DNA from: Natrialba chahannaoensis JCM 10990
GTDB taxonomy: Archaea > Halobacteriota > Halobacteria > Halobacteriales > Natrialbaceae
DNA length: 41,419 nt
Assembly (NCBI RefSeq): GCF_000337135.1
Contig: NZ_AOIN01000055.1
Location: 4,663-46,081, forward strand
Direction: 5' to 3'
The notes beneath the pieces are model-generated. The model did not search any database. It was not told the origin of the DNA and worked only from the letters and a program-made list of their open reading frames with translations. The translations under genes were made by a program, and so were the position numbers. Below are positions 23,118-29,669 of the stretch, piece by piece (within the stretch, counting starts at the first letter, position 1; the number at the start of each line of letters is the position of its first letter).

Positions 23118-24374
23118 ATGGGGATGGATGACGAGTCGACGAGCGCCACACAGCGGTTACTGAGTACGCTTACGGCTGCCGAAGAGAGCGAGACAACAGG
23201 TCAGGACCCCACCGTTGCCTTCGACGGTCTCCGAGTCACACGAGACGCAGACGATGAATTCACGCTCACGATCGACGCCGCCGACATCGCACAATCCAGT
23301 CTCAACGCGGGTGCACTTGAGTCCCTGCTCGCTGGCGACGAACTCGAGAGTGTCGCGGCGTACGTAACGAACTGGCACTACTGGCAGGAGACGGTTGGTG
23401 GCGAGGGAACTGCCCGGCGGGCGTTCCTGCGCTGGTGTGAGCATGCGTCGCTTTCGGTTTCGGCGGGGACTCAAGGTGGGAATGGCGATGAACGCGGAGC
23501 CGAACAGGGACAGAAACAGGACCGAACGCTTTCCGTCCCGGACCGTTACGCTGCCCTGCAGGATGGCATCGATCGCGAGTGGGGGCAACTCTGCATCACT
23601 GCTCGCTTCGCGGATGTCGACCATTCTGACGGCGAACGCGTCTACGACCTCTGGCACGTCGCAGATGCTGGTACGGACATTGCCGATCTCACGGTGTACG
23701 ACGACCCGGGTGAGGCACGCGAGATCGCTACCTACGACGAGGACGGCCGGTACCGGCCGCTGAAGACTGCGCCGACGCTCGAGACCGGCTGGGCATTTAC
23801 CGGGCTCTCGGGCGAGGAGCTCGTCGACGCCGTCGGCTTCTTCTACCCGGCGACGATTGCCAACTGGCACCGCGAGCGCGAGGGCAACCTGGACATCGAC
23901 CACTGGACCGAGACCGCAGACCGCCAGAGTGGGATCTACGAGGTCGTCTCCGAACTCCCCCGCGAGGCCGTCGACTGGATGGCCGAAGCCTGCTGTGTCG
24001 ACTCCCAGTGTCTCCGCCGGCGTGAGTGGGAGTACGAGGACGGCGACGAACTCGACGCCAATGGCGGTGACGGGCCGTTCCCCTGCCGGGAGCCGTGCTC
24101 GCTCGTTGTTGCCGCCGCGCGCAAGTGGGCTATCGCCGAATCCGAATCCGAGCGGACGTACGAACTGGAACTGACACCGACCGAGCGCAACCAACTCGAG
24201 GAACTAATCGACGCGGTTGCGGACGACAGAACGGACGAGATTCGTGAGGCAGACGTCAACGATGGGGCGAACCGCTACCGCGCGCGATACCTGCGGGCGA
24301 AACGGTTCTCGGACGAGGGTGGGCTTGCGATGCGAGAGCAGTCTGAGACCGAGTCCGAAGCTGAATCCAACTGA
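23118..24374 (+). CDS. DR2241 family protein with Fe-S-binding region
   Basis: 418 residues. The N-terminal region (about 60-190) has NWHYWQETVGGEGTARRAFL and WGQLCITARF. The C-terminal part carries WMAEACCVDSQCLRRREWEY followed by FPCREPCSLVVAAARKW. The cluster C-C-x4-C...C-x3-C fits the 4Fe-4S domain described for DR2241-type proteins. These are usually encoded beside cbiX, and here the ATG follows the cbiX stop by one base, so a role in metal insertion or tetrapyrrole handling is likely. A hydrophilic tail follows. The precise function is not known to me. Confidence 0.82.
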   Translation: MGMDDESTSATQRLLSTLTAAEESETTGQDPTVAFDGLRVTRDADDEFTLTIDAADIAQSSLNAGALESLLAGDELESVAAYVTNWHYWQETVGGEGTARRAFLRWCEHASLSVSAGTQGGNGDERGAEQGQKQDRTLSVPDRYAALQDGIDREWGQLCITARFADVDHSDGERVYDLWHVADAGTDIADLTVYDDPGEAREIATYDEDGRYRPLKTAPTLETGWAFTGLSGEELVDAVGFFYPATIANWHREREGNLDIDHWTETADRQSGIYEVVSELPREAVDWMAEACCVDSQCLRRREWEYEDGDELDANGGDGPFPCREPCSLVVAAARKWAIAESESERTYELELTPTERNQLEELIDAVADDRTDEIREADVNDGANRYRARYLRAKRFSDEGGLAMREQSETESEAESN

Positions 24375-24513
24375 CGAAGCAGGAGCCGCGACGCGCGATC
24401 CCCGTTCTGTTGCTGACTTTGTTTGATCCTACTGGTTCTGTTTGAGCACAGTATAACGAGATTTTCCGCTTTGTCAGGGGACACCTGCTGACCGTGGTCT
24501 GAGGTGATGAACT

Positions 24514-24735
24514 TCAATGTCGGTATCTTCGCCACTCTGCACTACACTCTTGTGAGCAAAAGCGGGCACCATCTGCTTGAGTATCAGTGCGCTCAAACTC
24601 ATCCCCACACCATTCGCACACGAATGTGAGCGTCTGAACCAGACTCTCGTCGTGCACTTGCACATGGTGTTGTGGCATCGAAGCTTCGGAATCGAACCAG
24701 TCTTCGTTGCAAGATGGACACTCTATTTCACTCAT
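24514..24735 (-). CDS. small two-zinc-finger protein
   Basis: 73 residues. The first finger is a C2H2 type with ECPSCNEDWFDSEASMPQHH, then VQVHDE. The second is a treble-clef-like CxxC...CxxxC motif, FVCEWCGDEF...ARFCSQECSAEW. The same pair often forms the N-terminus of longer haloarchaeal HNH-type proteins, so this may be a regulator or a shortened relative; that is recollection. ATG 24735 lies 8 bases inside the end of the winged-helix gene, so the two are translated together. It belongs to the accessory module with the divergent RuvC/Cas7-like operon. Confidence 0.65.
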   Translation of the reverse strand: MSEIECPSCNEDWFDSEASMPQHHVQVHDESLVQTLTFVCEWCGDEFERTDTQADGARFCSQECSAEWRRYRH

Positions 24736-24976
24736 CTTCCTCCTCCCGAGGGTCTTCGACCAGTTCGTAGAGCCCACCTCGATTCAGTTGCTCCACCCAT
24801 CCGGCGTTCTTCAGGTTCCGGAGTGCGTACTCCACCTGCCCTTTGTCCAACTCAGAGTGTTCTCGCAAGTAGAGAGGGTTCACACGCCCCCACGGGTCGC
24901 CGGAGTCACGTCCCTCTTTGAACTGCTTGAGGACGTCTTCCTCCCGATCATTCGGTTCGTAGTTTTCGTTGACCAT
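24728..24976 (-). CDS. winged-helix DNA-binding protein
   Basis: 82 residues. The pattern REEDVLKQFKEGRDSGDPWG, then VNPLYLREHSELDKGQVEYA and LRNLKNAGWVEQLNRGGLYELVED gives helix-turn-helix and wing, as in small MarR/phage-type regulators of haloarchaea. It overlaps the zinc-finger gene by 8 bases. Its upstream region (24977-25170) is shared with the divergent four-gene operon and holds an inverted repeat TTAGCA-15-TGCTAA, so auto- and cross-regulation is plausible. Confidence 0.75.
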   Translation of the reverse strand: MVNENYEPNDREEDVLKQFKEGRDSGDPWGRVNPLYLREHSELDKGQVEYALRNLKNAGWVEQLNRGGLYELVEDPREEEDE

Positions 24977-25037
24977 CGTGTGTTCTGCCGTTCTACTTCA
25001 CAGGACATAATTCTCAGCCATACGCCTAATGATTTTC

Positions 25038-25064
25038 TTAGCATACGGTCGAGCATTTTGCTAA
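25038..25064. promoter_or_regulatory. inverted repeat TTAGCA-N15-TGCTAA
   Basis: Six-base arms 15 bases apart in the AT-rich stretch between the winged-helix gene and the divergent operon. A candidate operator for the winged-helix protein; the match is short, so it could be chance. Confidence 0.4.
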
Positions 25065-25100
25065 GCATAAATTCTAAGTAGTACCCGGTTGTAGGTGTAG

Positions 25101-25166
25101 TTGAGAACACGAGGCACGTCGCAGAAGGCGACCGGTGTTGAAGGCACCGACGCCTCGGGTTCTCGG
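25101..25166 (+). ncRNA. three-way-junction structured element
   Basis: Long stem: 25103-25115 pairs with 25152-25164 (12 pairs plus one A-G mismatch; two G-U pairs can extend it). Inside are two adjacent 5-bp hairpins: GTCGC/GCGAC (118-122 with 128-132, loop AGAAG) and CGGTG/CACCG (133-137 with 145-149, loop TTGAAGG). Both loops carry GAAG. The fold ends 2 bases before the first ATG of the four-gene operon. It may be the 5' leader of that mRNA or a separate small RNA; expression is inferred, the pairing is seen. The strand is assumed from the operon. Confidence 0.55.
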
Positions 25167-25168
25167 AA

Positions 25169-25354
25169 ATGGCCAGAGAACCTATGTCAATGAAGACGTC
25201 CGCCGGACTTCAGAATTCCGGCAGCGACGCGAACGAAGACGATCGCACTACCAACAAGAGGCGTGTCCGATGCACTTGCTGGGACGTCGAAGCAACGTGC
25301 CGCCACAATCACCACCGTGACGGGTACCGTTACAGCAAGGAGGGGTCACGATGA
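25169..25354 (+). CDS. small Cys/His-rich protein, first gene of operon
   Basis: 61 residues. The second half contains RCTCWDVEATCRHNHHRDGY, a Cys-x-Cys-x7-Cys-x-His-x-His-His cluster suited to bind zinc. The N-terminal half is polar and probably disordered. ATG 25169 directly follows the structured element; ATGs at 25184 and 25190 are alternatives. Its TGA overlaps the next ATG by three bases (ATGA). The family is not recognised. Confidence 0.5.
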   Translation: MAREPMSMKTSAGLQNSGSDANEDDRTTNKRRVRCTCWDVEATCRHNHHRDGYRYSKEGSR

Positions 25355-25665
25355 GTCTCCCCGAACCGACGGACGTGATCGTACCTCATGAGGACGCCTC
25401 ATACTCGACGTTCGACTTTCTCACGCAGGTGATGGAGGGTGCGTATCCCCACGGTGTCGCTCTCGAGTACCAGGATTTGGTTCTGATCAGCCAAGTCGAC
25501 GCCGCCCAAACGACGAATATCTGGCACGTCCGCGCGGAGGACGGGTCGATAATTGAGTCACTGAATCTCGACGCCTTCCGGACAGCCACCGTACTCGAGG
25601 AGACGCTCGACAAGACTGTGGCCTACGTTCCGTCTGACCGCAAAGAGTGGGTGAACAGCCTATGA
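25351..25665 (+). CDS. hypothetical protein, second gene of operon
   Basis: 104 residues, acidic, with a mixed alpha/beta pattern (FDFLTQVMEGAYPHGVALEY, then LVLISQVDAAQTTNIWHVRA and FRTATVLEETLDKTVAYV). No catalytic motif, signal or membrane segment is visible and I do not recognise the family. It overlaps the first gene by 4 bases and the RuvC gene by 4 bases, so it is part of the same translationally coupled operon and a likely partner of the RuvC/Cas7-like products. Confidence 0.6.
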   Translation: MSLPEPTDVIVPHEDASYSTFDFLTQVMEGAYPHGVALEYQDLVLISQVDAAQTTNIWHVRAEDGSIIESLNLDAFRTATVLEETLDKTVAYVPSDRKEWVNSL

Positions 25666-26321
25666 GCAGCACACCACTCCCTACGACGACTTCCCGAGAC
25701 CGAACACTGGAACCCACGCCGGTCGGTGTGGATGTCGGGGTGAAGAACCTCGTCGCTGCGGCCCCGACAAACGGCGACTTGGAGGCATCGCTCGTGATCG
25801 AGGGCGATCACGTTCGAAAGCGCCACGAAACCCTCGTCGAGGCGATGCAAGCACTCCAAGGCGCGAAATTCGACACCACAGACGGGCAGACTCAGCTGTT
25901 CGCGGCACTCTGGCACCAGATCCGACCGCAGGTCTACGATGCCGCTGTCCGCGCCGTTCGCTACGCCCAGAAGTTTCCCGCGCCGACGCTCGTGCTCGAG
26001 GATCTATCGTTCTGCGAGGCGACACTGTGGGAACGACGCACGGTCGACGATGTCGGGACGTGGTTGCTCCCGGCCCTCCAGCAAGCGGTTGCACTGAAAG
26101 CACAGGAGGTCAGAATTCCCGTGACGTACGTCAATCCGAAGTACACGACCCAGCAGTGCCACGTCTGTGGCGATCTTGGTCGCCCCGAGAACGACACGCT
26201 GGAGTGTACAACTGAGGATTGCCCCGTCGGCACCGTGTGCCGCGACCGAAGTGCCGCCGTGAGTATCGCCCAGCGAGTTGACCGCGAAGGGATGACCGAG
26301 GTGATCGGTCATCATGATTGA
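25662..26321 (+). CDS. RuvC-only TnpB-like nuclease
   Basis: 219 residues made up almost wholly of a TnpB-type RuvC domain. Asp24 is in PVGVDVGVKNLVAAA, Glu113 in LVLEDLSF, and the third Asp195 in CRDRSAAVSIAQRV. The zinc ribbon lies between the last two, with YVNPKYTTQQCHVCG and ECTTEDC. All three catalytic acids are present and there is no frameshift. The large N-terminal wedge/REC part (about 150-200 residues in TnpB) is missing and replaced by a 20-residue tail. It sits between overlapping genes in an operon with a Cas7/RAMP-like product, not inside an IS. A domesticated nuclease supplied with targeting by partners is the likely reading. Confidence 0.75.
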   Translation: MSSTPLPTTTSRDRTLEPTPVGVDVGVKNLVAAAPTNGDLEASLVIEGDHVRKRHETLVEAMQALQGAKFDTTDGQTQLFAALWHQIRPQVYDAAVRAVRYAQKFPAPTLVLEDLSFCEATLWERRTVDDVGTWLLPALQQAVALKAQEVRIPVTYVNPKYTTQQCHVCGDLGRPENDTLECTTEDCPVGTVCRDRSAAVSIAQRVDREGMTEVIGHHD

Positions 26322-26691
26322 GGACATCGACCGCGACGTGTTCATCCGGGTTCAGACCGATCTACTTGTGGTCGGCGACAGCATCATGACCGATCGACAT
26401 CACGCCAGCAACGGTAATTACGAGGACGACGACCCACAGAACCAGATCGGCGGGATCATTCCGGCGTTCCCGCTCTCGGGGTGGCTTCGCCACGGGATGG
26501 AAGAGACCGTTCAGGAGTACGGCGGGACGGCCTGTCACCCTGGCGAGGCCAACGCGAATTTCAGGAAAGACGGCATCCTCCGGGTCGGCAGTCACTCGAA
26601 ATACGGCTTCGGAGATCTTCGAGTGAAGTCGGTCGAACCGCGGTCAGACCAGTGTAAGAACTCAGAGAAGAACAGCGAAACAACGGAGTGA
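26314..26691 (+). CDS. small Cas7/RAMP-like protein
   Basis: 125 residues. The N-terminal strand FIRVQTDLLVVGDSIMTDRH, the segment GGIIPAFPLSGWLRHGMEET, and the glycine-rich end VGSHSKYGFGDLRVKSV follow the order seen in Cas7/Csf2-type RAMP proteins (IPxSSLRGxLR helix and G-x-G-F-G loop). It is far shorter than Cas7 (about 250-330 residues); the middle between LRHGMEE and the Gly loop is nearly absent, so it may be a minimal form or an in-frame deletion. ATG 26314 overlaps the RuvC gene by 8 bases. The HRAMP comparison is from memory of published haloarchaeal Cas5/Cas7-like loci. The C-terminus is Asn/Glu/Lys-rich. Confidence 0.5.
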   Translation: MIEDIDRDVFIRVQTDLLVVGDSIMTDRHHASNGNYEDDDPQNQIGGIIPAFPLSGWLRHGMEETVQEYGGTACHPGEANANFRKDGILRVGSHSKYGFGDLRVKSVEPRSDQCKNSEKNSETTE

Positions 26692-26778
26692 GATATCCGA
26701 ACGATGACGGGCGAATCGGCGACTAAACATCACTCGGTTCCATGAATAAAGAAATCGTATTCACAACAACTGGCATGC

Positions 26779-27471
26779 TTACCAGTACAGCAAGAACAAT
26801 GCAACCGCGACACCAGCAAAAACGATTCCAACACCAATCGTCGCAACGGGCCCACCGACTGCAGAGGTGACCGCGACGGCCAGCGCGAGCGCGAAGATTC
26901 CCAGACCAATTACGGCGAGTACCCCAAGATCCGTTTTAATCCCGAGTTGCGTCGTTATCTCCTCGACGAGCGTCGGCTGTTCGTCGTCCGCTGAGCGTGC
27001 TGGTGCAGCGAGTGACTCGTCAACGTCAACCCCTTTCGGCGGTGGTGTCACCGTCACCGTGATCGAAACCGACTCCGACCCGTAGCCGGTGAGTAACTCG
27101 AGTTCCCCGCAGACTGGCTGGTCGAGTCCGTCGGCGGTAATGTCGATGGGAACCGGCGTTACGGCGTCGGGTTCGATGTAATAGTTGGGTGTCCGAAGCG
27201 AGGCGACGTGTGCGATGTCGCCGCTGAGTCGGCAGTGGACGTGTGCTGGCGAGCCCTGCCCGTGGAGTTCGACGACGAACGAGGAGTTGGTCTCGATTGC
27301 GTTACGTTCGGGTGAGAGGGCGTCCTCCTGTTTGCGGTCGACGTGGACCGGCAGCACCGTTATCGTTCCGGTGGGTACACCACTGTCGCGGGCTTGCGAG
27401 CCGGCCGTTCCCTGCGTGTTACTGGCCAACGACTCGTTCTCGTACGACGGTGTGGATTCGGATCCAGTCAC
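26779..27471 (-). CDS. DUF7524-like protein with C-terminal membrane anchor
   Basis: 230 residues. A soluble beta-rich domain (TITVLPVHVDRKQEDALSPE to about residue 145, with HVHCRLSGDIAHVASL and SITVTVTPPPKGV) is followed by two hydrophobic helices, LGVLAVIGLGIFALALAVAV and a final segment containing GVGIVFAGVAVALFLLYW. It therefore sits on the membrane with both helices at the end. The pattern fits haloarchaeal DUF7524 as I recall it; function unknown. The first about 38 residues are disordered, and a GTG start near residue 39 is possible. It is 86 bases downstream of the Trm112-like gene in the same orientation. Confidence 0.6.
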   Translation of the reverse strand: MTGSESTPSYENESLASNTQGTAGSQARDSGVPTGTITVLPVHVDRKQEDALSPERNAIETNSSFVVELHGQGSPAHVHCRLSGDIAHVASLRTPNYYIEPDAVTPVPIDITADGLDQPVCGELELLTGYGSESVSITVTVTPPPKGVDVDESLAAPARSADDEQPTLVEEITTQLGIKTDLGVLAVIGLGIFALALAVAVTSAVGGPVATIGVGIVFAGVAVALFLLYW

Positions 27472-27557
27472 GGTACAGATACAGGTAGTGGTCTGGTGCC
27501 AGTTACAAGTAGTTTCCGTCGTTTGACACGGTCGTGCCTACTTGCGTTCCGTCGAAC

Positions 27558-27788
27558 TTACGCGGGCGACTCCTCTTGCATGTCTGGCGGGAGCAGGTTC
27601 GGAATGCCGTCCTCGATCGGGTAGCGCTCACCACACTCGGAGCAGACGAGCGTTCCGTCGACGACTTCGGCTGCGTCCTCGCCGTCGTCTGAATCGCCAT
27701 CGACACTCTCATCGTACGTCGCATCTTCGAGTTCCAGTTCGTGCTTGTCGAGCGGGCAGCGCAGGATATCAAGCAACGACTCCTTCAT
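27558..27788 (-). CDS. Trm112-like zinc-ribbon protein
   Basis: 76 residues. MKESLLDILRCPLDKHELEL is the N-terminal half of the Trm112/YcaR fold, with the pair CPLDKHELEL and LVCSECGERYPIEDGIPNLL supplying the zinc site (CP...CxxC). An acidic, Asp-rich insert of about 25 residues separates them, as common in halophiles. Trm112 proteins activate several RNA and protein methyltransferases. A Trm9-like methyltransferase occurs at 39942-40688, but partnership is only a guess. ATG 27788 is preferred over the upstream ATG 27815. Confidence 0.8.
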   Translation of the reverse strand: MKESLLDILRCPLDKHELELEDATYDESVDGDSDDGEDAAEVVDGTLVCSECGERYPIEDGIPNLLPPDMQEESPA

Positions 27789-27860
27789 ACTTGGAAGGCA
27801 TATCGCAGACAGCAAAAGGCTTCGGGAACCGTCGGCGTAGCTCGGTCACTACCAGTGAAC

Positions 27861-27868
27861 ATAAATAC
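27861..27868 (+). promoter_or_regulatory. TATA box of the kinase gene
   Basis: ATAAATAC is followed by a predicted start near 27888-27891. This coincides with ATG 27891, which opens an 8-codon frame (MHSSAVLR) whose TGA ends in the Shine-Dalgarno of the kinase gene. Confidence 0.4.
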
Positions 27869-27910
27869 GACACTGTGCATCACAGTACCAATGCATTCGA
27901 GCGCCGTTTT

Positions 27911-27917
27911 GAGGTGA
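27911..27917 (+). promoter_or_regulatory. Shine-Dalgarno of the kinase gene
   Basis: GAGGTGA lies 9 bases before ATG 27927 and fixes the kinase start; its last three bases are the stop of the 8-codon upstream frame. Confidence 0.5.
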
Positions 27918-27926
27918 CTTCGACAG

Positions 27927-29669
27927 ATGCCCTCTTCCGCTCTCGTAGATAGCGTCGCCGAACTTGGTCGTCTCGCATCCGAACTCGACGCACTTGATTC
28001 AGTGACAGAGGTGTACACCCACGCCCTTCGTGCAGCCGACCGCGTACTCGAGTTCGACACAGCCATCATCTGCACGGTCGAAGACGGCGTCTTCGAGCCG
28101 CAAGCGAGCTACGCAACGCGGTTGTTCCCTGCGACACCACTCGCTGCTGACGCCGGTATCGCCGGCAAAACCCACCGTGAGAACGAAACCCACGTCATCG
28201 GCAATCTGACGACACACACCGATGCCAAACCAACAAGCGACGCCTTTCGATCTGTGCTTTCGATCCCACTCGAGGACGGCGGCGTCGTTCAGTTTCATGC
28301 AACCGAGCCGGACGCCTTTTCGGAGGGTGACCGCCACCTCGGCGAGTTGTTCGTCGCAACGGTGACGAGCGCCCGAAATCGAGTCAGCTACGAGAGTGCA
28401 CTCGAGACGGAGCGCGATCAGTTCGCGGCGCTGTTCGAGAACGTTCCCGATGCGGCACTCCAGTACCATCTCGAGGATGGGGTGCACGTGGTCGACGCGG
28501 TCAACTCGACGTTTATCCGGGTGTTCGGGTACGACGCCGAGGCTGTGGTCGGCGAACCGCTAACGGAACTCCTCGAACCGGTAGTGAGCAAACCGACGGA
28601 CGCGGCGGCTGCTCCAGCGGGAACGCCACCACATCACGAGCCCGCTGGCGCTGGGACACCACCGGCGGGCTACAGGCAGACGCAACTCGTCGAAACCGAA
28701 CTGTCCGAACGTGCCGATGTCGAAGTCGTTCGCGAAACCGCGGACGGACCGCGCCCGCTCTTGCTCCGGAATATTCCGGTCGCAACCAACGACGGGACGA
28801 CCCGCGGCTATCTGATCTACACCGACCTGACCGAACTCAAACTCCGGGAGCGCGAACTTGAACGTAAGAACGAGCGTCTCGATCAGTTCGCGAGTATCGT
28901 CAGCCACGACCTTCGAAACCCTCTCAACGTCGCTGAGGGCTATCTCGACATTGCACTCGAGGATGCCTCGAGTGACATCCAGCCTGCACTCGAGGAGATC
29001 GAAGACGCACACAACCGCATGGCGCGATTGATCGAGGACGTACTGACGATGGCCAAGGGTGAGGCAGTCACCAATCCCGAACCAGTTGACCTCGACACAG
29101 TCGCAACGGCTGGCTGGGACAACGTCGAAACCGCCGCGGCGTCGCTCGAGGCGACGAGTCAGTTGCGAATCAAGGCCGACCGGACGCGGTTGTTGCGACT
29201 GTTCGAGAACCTCTTTCGAAACGCGGTCGAACACGCCGGCCACGACGCTACGGTTCGGGTCACTGGTCTGGCGGGGGGATTCGCAGTCGAAGACGATGGA
29301 CCTGGAATCCCGGCCGAGCGCCACGAGGACATTTTCGAGTCCGGTCACACCGGTGCGGCCGAGAACACCGGGCTCGGATTGGCAATCGTCGAGCAGATCG
29401 CGACCGAACATGGCTGGACGGTCGAGGTTTCGTCGACTGACAGCGACGGCAAAAACGGAGAAGACACCGGTGCACGGTTCGAGTTTACCGACTGTCGTCT
29501 CCAGGAAGACGACGCCGAGACGGGTCACGAATTCGAACCCCCGTTCGAGCATGAACACCAGTCCGGCGAGGGTGCGAGCGCGGGCGCGGGCGTGGATGAA
29601 CAGGATGATGGGTCCGAACACGAATTCGACTGGGAACTCACCAGACACCAACTTGAGGGATGGCGATGA
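27927..29669 (+). CDS. sensor histidine kinase (GAF-PAS-HisKA-HATPase)
   Basis: 580 residues, cytoplasmic (no transmembrane segment). A GAF-like domain occupies about 15-160 (VLEFDTAIICTVEDGVFEP ... SVLSIPLEDGGVVQFHATE), followed by a PAS domain about 165-300. The HisKA helix has FASIVSHDLRNPLNVAEGYL with His327 as phosphoacceptor. The HATPase has the N box LFENLFRNAVEHAG, G1 VEDDGPGIP and G2 NTGLGLAIVEQIA. The last 70 residues form an acidic, disordered tail. It overlaps the next gene by 4 bases (ATGA), and no response regulator is adjacent, so the CHAT-like product may be the output or partner. The Shine-Dalgarno fixes the start. Confidence 0.88.
   Translation: MPSSALVDSVAELGRLASELDALDSVTEVYTHALRAADRVLEFDTAIICTVEDGVFEPQASYATRLFPATPLAADAGIAGKTHRENETHVIGNLTTHTDAKPTSDAFRSVLSIPLEDGGVVQFHATEPDAFSEGDRHLGELFVATVTSARNRVSYESALETERDQFAALFENVPDAALQYHLEDGVHVVDAVNSTFIRVFGYDAEAVVGEPLTELLEPVVSKPTDAAAAPAGTPPHHEPAGAGTPPAGYRQTQLVETELSERADVEVVRETADGPRPLLLRNIPVATNDGTTRGYLIYTDLTELKLRERELERKNERLDQFASIVSHDLRNPLNVAEGYLDIALEDASSDIQPALEEIEDAHNRMARLIEDVLTMAKGEAVTNPEPVDLDTVATAGWDNVETAAASLEATSQLRIKADRTRLLRLFENLFRNAVEHAGHDATVRVTGLAGGFAVEDDGPGIPAERHEDIFESGHTGAAENTGLGLAIVEQIATEHGWTVEVSSTDSDGKNGEDTGARFEFTDCRLQEDDAETGHEFEPPFEHEHQSGEGASAGAGVDEQDDGSEHEFDWELTRHQLEGWR

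Noticed and set aside
25101-25166. Structured repeat as an integron attC or a tRNA-like gene
   Set aside because: No core GTTRRRY/RYYYAAC sites, no tRNA T-loop or anticodon geometry, and no integrase nearby.
28560-29651. 363-codon antisense ORF opposite the kinase
   Set aside because: Composition is Phe/Arg/Val-rich and no motif is present; the kinase motifs lie on the plus strand.
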